A DNA stretch of 64,000 nt from an uncultured Verrucomicrobiota bacterium (GTDB lineage Bacteria > Verrucomicrobiota > Verrucomicrobiia > Opitutales > Seribacteraceae). Numbering within the stretch: the first letter of the stretch is position 1; each line of letters begins with the position of its first letter. Shown here piece after piece: positions 1 to 10,343 of this stretch. The notes under the pieces are model-generated. The model did no database searches and was not told where the DNA came from. It saw nothing but the letters and a program-made list of their open reading frames with translations. Location of the stretch: positions 1 to 64,000 of the forward strand of contig CACMBV010000005.1 in the NCBI GenBank assembly GCA_902612125.1, in the 5' to 3' direction. The position numbers were made by a program, and so were the translations under genes.

Positions 1-91
1 TCAGCTTTCCAAAGGTTTCCCAACGCGCAAAAAGTCTAAACCTTCTAATTCACAGATTCTCGTTCGTAAAAATGGGCGTCGCATTCAATAA
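1..91 (+). CDS. rplB: 50S ribosomal protein L2, C-terminal end only (truncated by window start)
   Basis: Frame reads ...GFPTRKKSKPSNSQILVRKNGRRIQ* just upstream of rpsS; the position matches S10 operon order. Confidence 0.8.
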   Translation, partial: QLSKGFPTRKKSKPSNSQILVRKNGRRIQ

Positions 92-100
92 GTTCTGATT

Positions 101-370
101 ATGACAAGATCAATCAAAAAAGGTTTTTATGTTGAGCCAAGCCTCATGAAAAAAGTTGTTACAGCACAAGAAAATGGAGATCGAAAGCCAATCAAAACAT
201 GGTCTCGCAAATCCACTATCACACCAGATTTTGTTGGATTAAATTTTACAGTGCATAATGGAAAAGGATTTTTACCCGTTTATGTAACCGAGAATATGGT
301 TGGTCACAAACTTGGGGAGTTTTCGGCTACTCGTTCCTTCAAATCACACAACCCTCACACTCAGAAATAG
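101..370 (+). CDS. rpsS: 30S ribosomal protein S19
   Basis: [19 protein letters not shown]...[16 protein letters not shown] is typical S19; operon context. Confidence 0.97.
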   Translation: MTRSIKKGFYVEPSLMKKVVTAQENGDRKPIKTWSRKSTITPDFVGLNFTVHNGKGFLPVYVTENMVGHKLGEFSATRSFKSHNPHTQK

Positions 371-375
371 TTCCC

Positions 376-711
376 ATGGAAGTTAAAGCTTATTCGAAAT
401 ACGCGAGAATTTCTCCTAAAAAGGCCAGGGATGTGTCTCGTCTTTTACCCGGACGAAAAGCTGGAGAAGCCGCATCGCTTCTTAAGTACATCCCGAGGAA
501 AGCCGCCAAGTTGTTAGGCAAGACATTACAATCAGCTATGGCAAATGCTGAGAACAATAATAATCTTAATGCGGATGATCTATACATCAGTGAGGCTATC
601 GTGGAAGAGGGCCCTGCACTGAAGCGCTTCAGGCCATGTGCAAGGGGTTCTGCTCATCCTTACAAAAAGCGCATGAGTCATTTGCGCATAACCCTTAGCG
701 ACGAATTTTAA
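376..711 (+). CDS. rplV: 50S ribosomal protein L22
   Basis: ARISPKKARDVSRLLPGRKAGEA...RPCARGSAHPYKKRMSHLRITL; operon context. Confidence 0.97.
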   Translation: MEVKAYSKYARISPKKARDVSRLLPGRKAGEAASLLKYIPRKAAKLLGKTLQSAMANAENNNNLNADDLYISEAIVEEGPALKRFRPCARGSAHPYKKRMSHLRITLSDEF

Positions 712-713
712 TT

Positions 714-1349
714 ATGGGACAGAAAGTAAATCCAATCGGTTTCAGGCTTGGCGTAAGGCGCAACTGGAGTGCCCGTTGGTATGCCAATAAAAATGACTAT
801 CCAAAGTTCATGGAAGAGGATAACTTAATCCGTGGATTCTTGGATAAGAAACTTCGCTATGCATCCGTTCCTAGAATTGTGATTGAGCGAGCCTCTACCC
901 GAACTCGAGTAACTATTTGGACTGCCCGTCCCGGAATTGTCATTGGAAGAAAGGGACAGGAACTTGATTCGCTCAAGGATTCATTGAACAAAACGGTTGG
1001 GAAGGACATTCGCTTGGAAATTCAAGAAATTAAAAAACCTGATCTCATTGCGTCATTGGTTGCTGAAAATGTGGCGCTTCAACTTGAACGAAGAATCGCA
1101 TTTAGACGGGCTATGAAAAAAGCAGTCCAAACTACCATGTCTATGGGGGCTGAAGGGATTCGAATTCAGTGTGCCGGTAGACTTGCCGGAGCTGACATTG
1201 CACGCACTGAACAATTGAGGGAAGGTCGTGTCCCTCTCCATACGCTCCGAGAAAATATTGATTACGGGTTAGTTGAGGCAAACACAGTTTATGGAATCAT
1301 TGGAATCAAATGTTGGATTTGCCTAAAAGAAGAGGACAAACTTTTTTAA
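714..1349 (+). CDS. rpsC: 30S ribosomal protein S3
   Basis: MGQKVNPIGFRLGVRRNWSARWYA...PGIVIGRKGQE (KH domain)...GRLAGADIARTEQLREGRVPLHTLRENIDYG. Confidence 0.98.
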   Translation: MGQKVNPIGFRLGVRRNWSARWYANKNDYPKFMEEDNLIRGFLDKKLRYASVPRIVIERASTRTRVTIWTARPGIVIGRKGQELDSLKDSLNKTVGKDIRLEIQEIKKPDLIASLVAENVALQLERRIAFRRAMKKAVQTTMSMGAEGIRIQCAGRLAGADIARTEQLREGRVPLHTLRENIDYGLVEANTVYGIIGIKCWICLKEEDKLF

Positions 1350-1363
1350 TAGACTTTTAAGCC

Positions 1364-1786
1364 ATGCCTAAATTATTACCGTCAAGAACCAAGTACAGAA
1401 AAGTCCACAAAGGTCGGGTGCGCGGGGTTGCATCTCGCGGAAACTTCGTTTCTTTCGGGGAATTTGGCATCCAGTCTTTGTCAAGGGGAAGAATGACCTC
1501 CAATCAAATTGAGGCTGCCCGGGTAGCCATCAACCGTCATCTCAAGAGAAAAGGAAAGGTTTGGATCAGAGTTTTCCCTCATAAACCCGTTACCAAAAAA
1601 CCGGCGGAAACAAGACAAGGTAAGGGTAAGGGACCGGTCGACCATTGGGTAGCGGTTATCAAACCCGGTCATGTGCTTTTTGAAATTGCAGGATGTTCCC
1701 TAACCTTAGCAAGAGAAGCACTCGGATTAGCCGATGCGAAACTTCCGTTTCGATGTCGTCTCGTCACTCGTCAAACATCATATTAG
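1364..1786 (+). CDS. rplP: 50S ribosomal protein L16
   Basis: [18 protein letters not shown]...[34 protein letters not shown]. Confidence 0.98.
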   Translation: MPKLLPSRTKYRKVHKGRVRGVASRGNFVSFGEFGIQSLSRGRMTSNQIEAARVAINRHLKRKGKVWIRVFPHKPVTKKPAETRQGKGKGPVDHWVAVIKPGHVLFEIAGCSLTLAREALGLADAKLPFRCRLVTRQTSY

Positions 1787-1793
1787 CCAAACC

Positions 1794-2009
1794 ATGAAGA
1801 TGTCAGAAATTAAAGATCTATCATTGCCTGAACTAAATAAGAAATTACGCGAACTGGGTGACGAACTATTGAAACTTCAAGTGCGCAAACAGACCGGGCA
1901 AGTTGAACGACCCCACATTATTAAACAAACTCGGCGTACACGGGCCAGAATATTGACCATGATAAAGCAACTTAACCAAGCATCTTCAAACATGCATAAT
2001 CTTCTATGA
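1794..2009 (+). CDS. rpmC: 50S ribosomal protein L29
   Basis: ORF track opens at 1734, but the likely start is ATG at 1794 (MKMSEIKDLSLPELNKKLRELGDELLKLQVRKQTGQVERPH), just after rplP. Confidence 0.93.
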   Translation: MKMSEIKDLSLPELNKKLRELGDELLKLQVRKQTGQVERPHIIKQTRRTRARILTMIKQLNQASSNMHNLL

Positions 2010-2278
2010 CAAAGGAAACAGAAAGGAATAATCGTAAGGAACTCATCGGGGTTGTCAGGTCAAAAACGGGAGACAAGTCCGTCAAGGTTGTTTATGAATA
2101 TAAGATCCCTCACCCTCTTTACAAAAAAGAGATACGTAGAAAGACGACAGTTCATGTGCATGATTCCAAAAATGATTCTAATGTTGGTGATAAAGTTAGA
2201 ATTATGGCAACAAGACCAGTCAGTAAGCTAAAACGCTGGAGAATCATAAAAGTCTTGGAAAAAGCTCCAACCGTCTAA
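2006..2278 (+). CDS. rpsQ: 30S ribosomal protein S17
   Basis: RKELIGVVRSKTGDKSVKVVYEYKIPHPLYKKEIRRKTTVHVHD; operon context. Confidence 0.96.
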   Translation: MTKETERNNRKELIGVVRSKTGDKSVKVVYEYKIPHPLYKKEIRRKTTVHVHDSKNDSNVGDKVRIMATRPVSKLKRWRIIKVLEKAPTV

Positions 2279-2284
2279 TTCGAA

Positions 2285-2647
2285 ATGATACAACTATTAA
2301 GTAGACTAGAAGTCGCGGACAATACAGGTGCTAAAAAGGTTCGCATGATAAGAAGGATCGGGCAAAATAAAAAAACCGCTTCAGTTGGAGATATTATAGT
2401 CTGTCATGTCAAGGAAAGTTCAACCGAAGCTTCCGTTAAAAAAGGGACGGTATGCAGAGCCGTGGTAGTGCGTACAAAATCCGCTTTGCGCAGAGTGGAC
2501 GGCAGCTATCTACGTTTTGATGAGAATGCAGTTGTGATCGTCAACAATGATGGCACCCCTAAAGGCACTCGTATTTTTGGACCGGTTGCCCGGGAGTTGC
2601 GTCAAAAATACATGAAAATTATTTCACTTGCGCCAGAGGTCTTATAA
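2285..2647 (+). CDS. rplN: 50S ribosomal protein L14
   Basis: [25 protein letters not shown]...[23 protein letters not shown]. Confidence 0.98.
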   Translation: MIQLLSRLEVADNTGAKKVRMIRRIGQNKKTASVGDIIVCHVKESSTEASVKKGTVCRAVVVRTKSALRRVDGSYLRFDENAVVIVNNDGTPKGTRIFGPVARELRQKYMKIISLAPEVL

Positions 2648-2648
2648 A

Positions 2649-2870
2649 ATGGCCACTAAACTTAGAAAAGGTGACGAGGTTGTTGTTATTACAGGTGATG
2701 ACAAAGGCAATAAAGGTAAAATCTTACAAGTACTTCGCGAAAAAAATCGAGTGCTGGTTGAAGGCATCAATTTGTCCAAGAAGCATGAACGGAAAACCCA
2801 GGACAATCCGCAAGGTGCGATCGTTGAAAGAGAAGCCTCCATTCACTACTCCAATGTAAAAAAAATCTAG
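2649..2870 (+). CDS. rplX: 50S ribosomal protein L24
   Basis: Likely start ATG at 2649 ([46 protein letters not shown]); KOW motif. Confidence 0.95.
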   Translation: MATKLRKGDEVVVITGDDKGNKGKILQVLREKNRVLVEGINLSKKHERKTQDNPQGAIVEREASIHYSNVKKI

Positions 2871-2885
2871 CATTCAACCACCACG

Positions 2886-3452
2886 ATGAGAATACCAGTA
2901 TTAAAAAACACCTACTTAAATGAAGTGGTGCCCGCTTTATTTAAATCCTTAGGGTACACGAATATTCATCAAGTACCCAAAATTGAAAAAGTTGTGATTA
3001 ATAGTTCATTCGGTGCAGAAATGGACAAAAACGGAGTGGAAGAGCTAAGAAAGGACATCGCTTCTTTAGCCGGACAGGCTCCAGTAGTCGCAAAAGCCAA
3101 AATGAGTGTCTCAAATTTTAAGCTCAGGCAAGGCATGCCTGTCGGAATAAAGGTCACCCTGCGGGGAAACCACATGTGGGATTTTCTGCTTCGACTTATT
3201 GCAATAGCCTTACCAAACATTCGAGACTTTAGAGGAGTGCCCACAAAACTGGATGGACAGGGAAACTACACTTTGGGCATCGTTGACCATAGTATATTCC
3301 CCGAAATAAATGTTGAACGTCAAAGAGTCAACACAGGTATGGACATATCGATTGTTACCTCCGCTTCTTCTGACCAAGAGGGCATGGAACTTTTAAAATT
3401 ACTTGGGGTTCCTTTCCGCAAGGACTCAAGCGAACAAGCCGCAGCCGCGTAA
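2886..3452 (+). CDS. rplE: 50S ribosomal protein L5
   Basis: PKIEKVVINSSFG...VAKAKMSVSNFKLRQGMPVGIKVTLRG...IRDFRGVPTKLDGQGNYTLGI. Confidence 0.98.
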   Translation: MRIPVLKNTYLNEVVPALFKSLGYTNIHQVPKIEKVVINSSFGAEMDKNGVEELRKDIASLAGQAPVVAKAKMSVSNFKLRQGMPVGIKVTLRGNHMWDFLLRLIAIALPNIRDFRGVPTKLDGQGNYTLGIVDHSIFPEINVERQRVNTGMDISIVTSASSDQEGMELLKLLGVPFRKDSSEQAAAA

Positions 3453-3464
3453 CCAAAATTTGTT

Positions 3465-3770
3465 ATGGCAAAAAAATCAGTAACTTACCGAAACAAGAAA
3501 AGAGAGCGATTAGTTGCTCGTTATGCTTCTAAAAGAGCAGAACTTAAAAAGATTTTAGCTGCTCCTGATACAAGCGAGGAAGACTTTTACAATGCCCAGG
3601 CCAAGTTGGACAAGCTCCCTAAAAATTCTTCACAAGTTAGACTTGTGAAAAGGTGTTCATTGACCGGTCGTCCACGTGCAACGATCCGTAAATTTGGACT
3701 TTCAAGAATAACTTTTAGAGAACTCGCCTTACAGGGCAAAATGCCCGGGATAATCAAATCCTCTTGGTAG
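3465..3770 (+). CDS. rpsN: 30S ribosomal protein S14 (long, zinc-free type)
   Basis: [28 protein letters not shown]...[39 protein letters not shown]. Confidence 0.97.
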   Translation: MAKKSVTYRNKKRERLVARYASKRAELKKILAAPDTSEEDFYNAQAKLDKLPKNSSQVRLVKRCSLTGRPRATIRKFGLSRITFRELALQGKMPGIIKSSW

Positions 3771-3792
3771 GAACTACATATATAAATATACC

Positions 3793-4191
3793 ATGGCCGT
3801 ACATGACACAATAGGTGATTTTATTACTGTAATTCGAAATGCAGGCAGTGCTGGCAAAGCATCCTGTCAGTATCCCCATTCTAATCTAAGGGCGGGTATT
3901 GCGAGTATCCTTCGTGATCGTGGGTTCGTCGAGAAAGTTTCAGAAATCAACAGAAATTCTGGAATCAAGCATTTGGAGATCGAACTAAAGTATGTCAATG
4001 GAGAGCATGCAATCCGTGGTCTTTCTCGGATTAGTAAGCCTGGCAGACGATCCTATTGTGGTTACCGGGATATACCCAGAACCCTTGGCGGGCTTGGTAT
4101 ATCAATACTAAGTACACCTCAGGGAATTATGGATGATAAATCAGCTCGAAAGAACAAGCTAGGCGGAGAGTTACTTTGCAGTGTTTGGTAA
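3793..4191 (+). CDS. rpsH: 30S ribosomal protein S8
   Basis: HDTIGDFITVIRNAGSAGK...SKPGRRSY...LGGLGISILSTPQGIMDDKSARKNKLGGELLCSVW. Confidence 0.97.
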   Translation: MAVHDTIGDFITVIRNAGSAGKASCQYPHSNLRAGIASILRDRGFVEKVSEINRNSGIKHLEIELKYVNGEHAIRGLSRISKPGRRSYCGYRDIPRTLGGLGISILSTPQGIMDDKSARKNKLGGELLCSVW

Positions 4192-4200
4192 AAATTTAAA

Positions 4201-4737
4201 ATGAGTAGAATTGGAAAATTACCGATCGAGATACCAACTGGTGTTAGCGTAAGTGTCGAGAACCATATGGTATCTGTAAAAGGACCAAAAGGGGAACTTA
4301 CCCAAAGAGTTTCGTCCCTTATTAGCGTAAACATCGAAGAGAAGATTGTTTCAGTTGCTCAACTTGAAAAAACCCGCGAAGCTAAAGCTATCTACGGTAC
4401 AACCCGCTCCTTGATCGCCAATATGCTTCAAGGAGTATCCCAGAATTTTTCCAAAGATCTTTTGATAGAGGGCGTAGGCTTCAGGGCAACTGTCAAAGGA
4501 AAAGTCATCGACCTTGAACTCGGCTATTCGCATCCGATTGATCACCCCATCCCAGAAGGGGTGATGGTTACTGTCGCCGATAATGTCAAAATTCATATTG
4601 AAGGTCCAGACAAGCAGAAGGTTGGTCAACTCGCTGCAGAAATTAAAAACTATTATCCAGCCGAACCTTACAAAGGAAAGGGTGTTCGAATTGTCGGTGA
4701 ATATGTCCGCAGAAAAGAAGGTAAGAAGTCCGCATAA
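4201..4737 (+). CDS. rplF: 50S ribosomal protein L6
   Basis: MSRIGKLPIEIPTGVSVSVENHMVSVKGPKGELTQ...GKGVRIVGEYVRRKEGKKSA. Confidence 0.98.
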   Translation: MSRIGKLPIEIPTGVSVSVENHMVSVKGPKGELTQRVSSLISVNIEEKIVSVAQLEKTREAKAIYGTTRSLIANMLQGVSQNFSKDLLIEGVGFRATVKGKVIDLELGYSHPIDHPIPEGVMVTVADNVKIHIEGPDKQKVGQLAAEIKNYYPAEPYKGKGVRIVGEYVRRKEGKKSA

Positions 4738-4750
4738 TAAAATTCTAAAA

Positions 4751-5107
4751 ATGAAATTAGCTAAAAAAAGAGAGCTTGCCCAAAAGCGAAGGTGGAGAAT
4801 TAGAAAAAAAGTTTATGGCACAAAAGGCAGGCCTCGGGTTACAGTATGTTTTACTAATAAAAATATTCATGCTCAGTGCATTGATGATGAAAATGGTCAT
4901 ACACTCAATGCGTTATCTACGAATAATCCTGATTATAAAGACCTATTACCCAACATTGATGGGGCAACCAAACTAGGTGATGCATTTGGAGACATTCTTT
5001 CTAAACATGGAGTAAATACTATCGTTTTTGATCGTGCAGGACGCAAATATCATGGGTCAATCAAGGCCTTTGCTGAGTCCCTTCGCTCCAAAAAAATAAA
5101 ATTTTAA
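4751..5107 (+). CDS. rplR: 50S ribosomal protein L18
   Basis: Likely start ATG at 4751 (MKLAKKRELAQKRRWRIRKKVYGTKGRPRVTVCFTNKNIHAQCIDD); the ORF track extends upstream into rplF. Confidence 0.94.
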   Translation: MKLAKKRELAQKRRWRIRKKVYGTKGRPRVTVCFTNKNIHAQCIDDENGHTLNALSTNNPDYKDLLPNIDGATKLGDAFGDILSKHGVNTIVFDRAGRKYHGSIKAFAESLRSKKIKF

Positions 5108-5108
5108 T

Positions 5109-5684
5109 ATGAAAAAGCCTCACCATAAAACAACAAAAGAAGCAATTGAAGACAACGAGCCCGAACTTTTTGAGAAAGTTGTTCACATCAACCGATGTGC
5201 AAAAGTGGTTAAAGGGGGAAGAAGGTTTAGTTTCGCTGCACTAGTTGTCGTTGGGGATCAGGAGGGAAATGTTGGTTTCGGTTATGGTAAAGCTCAAATG
5301 GTTCCGGACGCCATTCGTAAGGGTACGGATCAGGCTAAAAAGGCTATTTGCCATGTTTCTATCTCAGGTGATACCCTACCTCATCCAGTACTTGGAACAC
5401 ACGATGGTGGAAAAGTTATGCTTAGACCAGCAAGAAAGGGGACAGGAATTATAGCCGGTGGTGGTGTTCGAGCCGTGCTAGAAGCAGCCGGTGTGAAAAA
5501 TGTTCTCTCCAAATCTCTAGGCTCTAACAACCAACTCTCAGTAGTATCAGCTACTCTCGATGGCCTCTTACAACTTCGGACGGCAAGTCAAATCTCTGAA
5601 ATCAGGGGGGAAACAGTTTTTGGTCCAACTTTCACCGATAATCAGTCTCAGGTCCAACCTTCGATAGAAGCAAAATCAGAATAA
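5109..5684 (+). CDS. rpsE: 30S ribosomal protein S5
   Basis: EKVVHINRCAKVVKGGRRFSFAALVVVGDQEGNVGFGYGKAQMVPDAIRKG...GVRAVLEAAGVKNVLSKSLGSNN. Confidence 0.98.
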   Translation: MKKPHHKTTKEAIEDNEPELFEKVVHINRCAKVVKGGRRFSFAALVVVGDQEGNVGFGYGKAQMVPDAIRKGTDQAKKAICHVSISGDTLPHPVLGTHDGGKVMLRPARKGTGIIAGGGVRAVLEAAGVKNVLSKSLGSNNQLSVVSATLDGLLQLRTASQISEIRGETVFGPTFTDNQSQVQPSIEAKSE

Positions 5685-5701
5685 TTTCAACTTTTATTAG
5701 A

Positions 5702-6136
5702 ATGAAAGAATCCAATTTACCAAAAGGTCCTAATCGAGAGAAAAAGCGACTCGGTCGTGGCGAGGGTAATGGTCACGGCAAGACATGCTGTCGTGGTCAC
5801 AAAGGTGCGGGAGCCCGCTCAGGCTATTCCTTACATCCCGGATTTGAGGGTGGCCAAATGCCCTTATTCCGCAAACTTCCGCAAAGAGGCTTCAGTCAAG
5901 CTAGGTTTAGAAAACCATGTTCGATCGTTAATTTATCAGACTTGGAAAAAATCAGCGGTGAAGTTGTGAATGCCGATTCACTAAAAGCCGCTGGTCTTGT
6001 TCGCCAAAACTCCAAAAAAATCAAACTTTTAGGCGATGGCGAAATAAACAAGTCTTTTACTGTAGATGTAGATCTCATTTCATTTTCCGCAAAAGCTAAA
6101 ATTGAGGCAGCCGGCGGTAAAATTCAAAATAAGTAA
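5702..6136 (+). CDS. rplO: 50S ribosomal protein L15
   Basis: NREKKRLGRGEGNGHGKTCCRGHKGAGARSGYSLHPGFEGGQMPLFRKLPQRGF. Confidence 0.97.
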   Translation: MKESNLPKGPNREKKRLGRGEGNGHGKTCCRGHKGAGARSGYSLHPGFEGGQMPLFRKLPQRGFSQARFRKPCSIVNLSDLEKISGEVVNADSLKAAGLVRQNSKKIKLLGDGEINKSFTVDVDLISFSAKAKIEAAGGKIQNK

Positions 6137-6156
6137 TTTTTTCATTTTACTGTCTT

Positions 6157-7707
6157 ATGTTTTCAGCCTTTACCAACTCTTTGAAAATACCTGAACTAAG
6201 GCAGAAGATTTTCTTCACACTGGCCTTGCTTTTCATTGCTAGAGTAGGAGCTAACATCCCATTGCCAGGGGTGGATCCGGCACCAATTAAAGAGTTTTTC
6301 GAGCTGCGGGAATCCACCCGTAGTGAGACTGAGGGTAATGACATACTTGGATTTTATAATATGTTTACAGGTGGTGCCTTGCTCAATGGTGCCTTATTCG
6401 CCCTTGGCATTATGCCCTACATTAGTGCATCCATTATTATGCAACTCATGGGAGCAGTCTTTCCAACACTCGCAAGACTTCAACAAGAGGGTGAGCCTGG
6501 TAGGCAGAAAATTTCACAATATACACGTTATCTGACGATTTTCATTTGTTTAGTTCAAGGTGGTCTGCTCGCTGTGGCTCTGCGGGATAGTCCTGGAAGT
6601 CTCATTCAAGGATTCAATCCATCTGAGATAGGGCTTGATGGTAATCCTCTGGGACCAATAGTCATTGCTAGTTCGCCTACTCTCTTTTTATTCAATACAA
6701 TCATCTTCTTAACCACAGGTTCCCTGATCCTGATGTGGCTAGGTGAACAGATTACTCAACGAGGTATTGGGAATGGAATTTCCTTATTGATTACAGTGGG
6801 CATCCTGGCTGATTTGCCTAAAGCTTTATCCGATGCCTACGCTCTTATCTTCCTTGCTCCTGACGGTGACAATCTCGTGATCCTTAAAGGATTTTTAATG
6901 GTTGGGTTGTTTTTGATTGTAGTAGCGGGTATTGTTGCGGTAACCCAAGCCCAAAGAAAAATTCCCGTTCAGTACGCCAAGCGGATGGTCGGAAGAAAAG
7001 TATTTGGTGGGCAAAGTTCATTTCTTCCGTTGAAGGTTAATTACGCTGGGGTTATGCCGGTGATTTTTGCAAGTGCCATTCTGATGTTCCCTGCACAATT
7101 ACTCAGGACTTTTGGTGCGGCTTTTGAACAAGACTGGGCAATTGACTTGGCCAATGTCTTTGCAAGTAGAGGTTGGTTTTATTATCTTGTTTATGGTGGT
7201 TTAATTTTGGTTTTTAGTTACTTTTGGGTCTCGATTATGTTTAAGCCCGTTCAGATCGCGGATGATTTGAAAAAAAATGGTGGATATGTCCCAGGCGTTA
7301 GACCAGGAGAACATACAGCCAAGTTTCTCGATTTTGTTATGACTAGACTTACCCTTGCTGGAGCAATATTTTTGACCGTGATTGCGGTATTTCCAGATTT
7401 TATATTCAAAACCGCCAATGTTTCTTATAATGTTGCTACCTTTTTTGGCGGAACCGGAATGCTCATTATCGTTGGCGTAGTGCTTGACACAATGAGACAG
7501 GTTGAAACCTTTTTACTACAAAGGCATTACGATGGCTTTCTTCGTAAAGGTCGTATTAAGGGTAGATCCACCAACACTGGTCAGGGGATCGAGTCCCTCG
7601 AATTAAAAGATTTTGAAGCCCAGTGGCGTCCACTTCTTCTTATTTCCACTGCTTTATTTGCCCTTGGGTTTCTCAGTCTGGCAATCAAAAATTTCGTTTT
7701 AAACTAG
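6157..7707 (+). CDS. secY: Preprotein translocase subunit SecY
   Basis: Multi-TM protein with [16 protein letters not shown]...[12 protein letters not shown]-like...[20 protein letters not shown]; between rplO and rpsM. Confidence 0.98.
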   Translation: MFSAFTNSLKIPELRQKIFFTLALLFIARVGANIPLPGVDPAPIKEFFELRESTRSETEGNDILGFYNMFTGGALLNGALFALGIMPYISASIIMQLMGAVFPTLARLQQEGEPGRQKISQYTRYLTIFICLVQGGLLAVALRDSPGSLIQGFNPSEIGLDGNPLGPIVIASSPTLFLFNTIIFLTTGSLILMWLGEQITQRGIGNGISLLITVGILADLPKALSDAYALIFLAPDGDNLVILKGFLMVGLFLIVVAGIVAVTQAQRKIPVQYAKRMVGRKVFGGQSSFLPLKVNYAGVMPVIFASAILMFPAQLLRTFGAAFEQDWAIDLANVFASRGWFYYLVYGGLILVFSYFWVSIMFKPVQIADDLKKNGGYVPGVRPGEHTAKFLDFVMTRLTLAGAIFLTVIAVFPDFIFKTANVSYNVATFFGGTGMLIIVGVVLDTMRQVETFLLQRHYDGFLRKGRIKGRSTNTGQGIESLELKDFEAQWRPLLLISTALFALGFLSLAIKNFVLN

Positions 7708-7720
7708 GAGAAGCATTATT

Positions 7721-8095
7721 ATGGCAAGATTATTAGGCGTAGACATACCAAATCGCAAAAAAGTTGGGTATTCCCTCCGTTATATTTATGGAGTTGGACC
7801 CACCCGTGCAAAAGAAATTTTAGATGCCGTTGAAATAGACTCCAACCGCAGAACCCAGGATCTCACAGAACAGGAATTAAGCCTTATCACTAACTACATT
7901 ATTGATAATAAAATCATGGTTGAAGGTGATCTTAGAAGGGCTATAACAAATAATCTCAAAAGACTTCAAAGCATTCGCTGCTACCGTGGTTTGCGGCATC
8001 AGCGTGGATTACCGGTAAGAGGACAAAGAACGATTACTAATGCTCGTACTCGTAAAGGTGGACGGAAAACCGTAGGCGTAGTCAGAAAAAGCTAA
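7721..8095 (+). CDS. rpsM: 30S ribosomal protein S13
   Basis: [34 protein letters not shown]...[27 protein letters not shown]. Confidence 0.98.
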   Translation: MARLLGVDIPNRKKVGYSLRYIYGVGPTRAKEILDAVEIDSNRRTQDLTEQELSLITNYIIDNKIMVEGDLRRAITNNLKRLQSIRCYRGLRHQRGLPVRGQRTITNARTRKGGRKTVGVVRKS

Positions 8096-8103
8096 TTTAT
8101 ATT

Positions 8104-8661
8104 ATGAGTGAAGATAACACTAAGGAAGAGGAACAAAAATTAGAAGAGACTAGTACTTCTGGAGAGCATAAAGCAGTAGAAACAAAACAAAAAGAGGTTG
8201 CAGATTTCACGAGTCCGGCGGAAAAAACGCCCGAGAAAAAGGAAGAGACTGCAGCTGACCTACTTGGTGCCAACATTGAGCAAGTAAAAGTTCGTAAAGC
8301 GAAGGGTAGCAAAAATATTTCGACTGGTATTTGTTTTATTGTCGCAACATTCAACAATACAAAAGTTTCCTTTTCCGACATAAAAGGAAATGTGATATCT
8401 TGGTCAAGCTCGGGAAAGTGTAATTTTCGTGGATCCAGAAAATCTACTGCCTATGCTGCGCAAGTAGTTACGCAAGATGCAGGTAAAGCTGCGATGTCCC
8501 ATGGTATGAAAGAAGTGATTGTTAAAGTTAAAGGTCCTGGAATGGGAAGAGATTCTGCAATTCGTGCCTTACAGAGCTTAGGATTCACGGTATCTACCAT
8601 AATAGATGTTACCCCAGTTCCTCATAACGGTTGCCGTCCGCCTAAGCGCAGAAGAGTCTAA
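8104..8661 (+). CDS. rpsK: 30S ribosomal protein S11 with acidic/Lys-rich N-terminal extension
   Basis: C-terminal part ([46 protein letters not shown]...[17 protein letters not shown]) is canonical S11, preceded by about 60 aa of E/K/T-rich sequence. Confidence 0.97.
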   Translation: MSEDNTKEEEQKLEETSTSGEHKAVETKQKEVADFTSPAEKTPEKKEETAADLLGANIEQVKVRKAKGSKNISTGICFIVATFNNTKVSFSDIKGNVISWSSSGKCNFRGSRKSTAYAAQVVTQDAGKAAMSHGMKEVIVKVKGPGMGRDSAIRALQSLGFTVSTIIDVTPVPHNGCRPPKRRRV

Positions 8662-8689
8662 AATCCTTATTTTGTAATCATCATATATT

Positions 8690-9298
8690 ATGTCTAGATA
8701 CACCGGTCCAACGACTCGAATAAATCGCCGTTTTGGTATGGCGATCTTCCCTGCCAATAAAGCATTTGAAAGAAGAACATATCCCCCGGGACAACACGGT
8801 CCGACTTACCGACGCAAAGTCAGCGACTATGGTGAGGGCTTGCTTGAAAAACAAAAACTCAGAATGCTATACTGCCTCACCGAAAAACAATTTAGAAATC
8901 TTTTTGAAAAAGCGAAAAGAAAACAGGGAGTTACTGGAGAAAACTTTTTGACCCTTCTGGAAACAAGACTCGATAATGTTGTATACCGACTTGGTTTTGC
9001 TAAGACTCGTAAAGCTGCACGCCAATATGTTAATCATGGACACATCTTGGTAAACGGCAAAAAAGTCGATATCCCAAGTTTTGCGGTTTCTGTTGGTGAT
9101 GAAATTGGTGTTCGTGAAAAGACTTCATCTCGCCAATTGGCAACCCGAAATCTGGAAGGTACTCAGTATCACCCCTCCCCACCTTGGGTTGATGTAAACG
9201 CTGATTCATTGCAGGGAACTGTTTCGAGGTTTCCCCAAAATGATGAGCTAGAGCAAAGCATCAATGTACAACTTGTGGTTGAATTCTACAGCCGATAA
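8690..9298 (+). CDS. rpsD: 30S ribosomal protein S4
   Basis: MSRYTGPTTRINRRFG...ETRLDNVVYRLGFAKTRKAARQYVNHGHILVNGKKVDIPSF. Confidence 0.98.
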   Translation: MSRYTGPTTRINRRFGMAIFPANKAFERRTYPPGQHGPTYRRKVSDYGEGLLEKQKLRMLYCLTEKQFRNLFEKAKRKQGVTGENFLTLLETRLDNVVYRLGFAKTRKAARQYVNHGHILVNGKKVDIPSFAVSVGDEIGVREKTSSRQLATRNLEGTQYHPSPPWVDVNADSLQGTVSRFPQNDELEQSINVQLVVEFYSR

Positions 9299-9326
9299 AC
9301 CTTCACCAATCAACAAATAATTCATC

Positions 9327-10325
9327 ATGGCAACTAGATTAGGAAAGTTCGAACTACCCAACCGTCTCATAAAAGAAGAAGATACTTCCACAGATACCTA
9401 CGCTAAATTTATCGCAGATCCTTTTGAATCGGGATATGGTCACACAATAGGCAATGCGTTTCGTCGCGTCCTTCTTAGTTCTATCGAAGGAGCTGCGATC
9501 TCATCACTAAAACTTGATGGGATACAGCATGAGTTCCAAAGTATCGACGGTGTTGTGGAAGATGTAACAGATATCGTTCTCAACCTTAAAAAGGTTCTAG
9601 TGATCAGCCATAAAGCTAAACCTGTCACTATGACAATTGATACGGAAAAAGAAGGTGAAGTGACTGCCAGTGATATTTCACCAGCAGAAGGAATCGAAAT
9701 TATCAATCCTGAGCAGATTATTTTAACCACTGATCGCAAACTTCGTTTAACCGGAGAGATGGTGGTAACAGTTGGGCGAGGATTTTGCCTTGGTGAAGAT
9801 AGTAAAATCGATGATCAGCCCATCGGCATGATAAATGTTGATGCTTTGTACAGCCCAGTGAAATTAGTTAAATACGAAGTCCAAAACACGCGGGTTGGGC
9901 AAATGACTGATTATGATAAACTCCTTCTTGAAATTACTACCGATGGGAGAATCACTCCTGATGATGCCCTTAAACAGTCCGCTGCAATTCTTAGGCATCA
10001 TTTAGATGTTTTTGATCAAATAAGTGAAGAACAAATTGAATTTGAAAGCCACTCCAAGGAGGTGAGCGAAGAGCAAAACCGTCTCCGTAATTTGCTTAGC
10101 ATGAGTGTGAATGAAATTGAACTTTCAGTCCGTGCGGCAAATTGTCTGAACAATGCCAATATCACAACCGTTGGAGAATTGGCAACGAAGAGCGAACCAG
10201 AAATGCTCAAATATCGTAATTTTGGAAAAAAATCCCTCAACGAGATAAAGGCTAAATTGGAGCAACTTGGCTTGTCCTTAGGGATGAAATTTGAAAGCCG
10301 TTTACTCGAGACTGCCATCAATTAG
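9327..10325 (+). CDS. rpoA: DNA-directed RNA polymerase subunit alpha
   Basis: EPFESGYGHTIGNAFRRVLLSSIEGAAISS-type NTD and alpha-CTD LSVRAANCLNNANITTVGELATKSEPEMLKYRNFGKKSLNEIKAKL. Confidence 0.99.
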   Translation: MATRLGKFELPNRLIKEEDTSTDTYAKFIADPFESGYGHTIGNAFRRVLLSSIEGAAISSLKLDGIQHEFQSIDGVVEDVTDIVLNLKKVLVISHKAKPVTMTIDTEKEGEVTASDISPAEGIEIINPEQIILTTDRKLRLTGEMVVTVGRGFCLGEDSKIDDQPIGMINVDALYSPVKLVKYEVQNTRVGQMTDYDKLLLEITTDGRITPDDALKQSAAILRHHLDVFDQISEEQIEFESHSKEVSEEQNRLRNLLSMSVNEIELSVRAANCLNNANITTVGELATKSEPEMLKYRNFGKKSLNEIKAKLEQLGLSLGMKFESRLLETAIN

Positions 10326-10343
10326 TTCTTTTAACCCACGAAG

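Noticed and set aside
4583-4750. N-terminal extension of the L18 ORF in the ORF track
   Set aside because: Overlaps rplF in another frame; the canonical L18 start is ATG at 4751.
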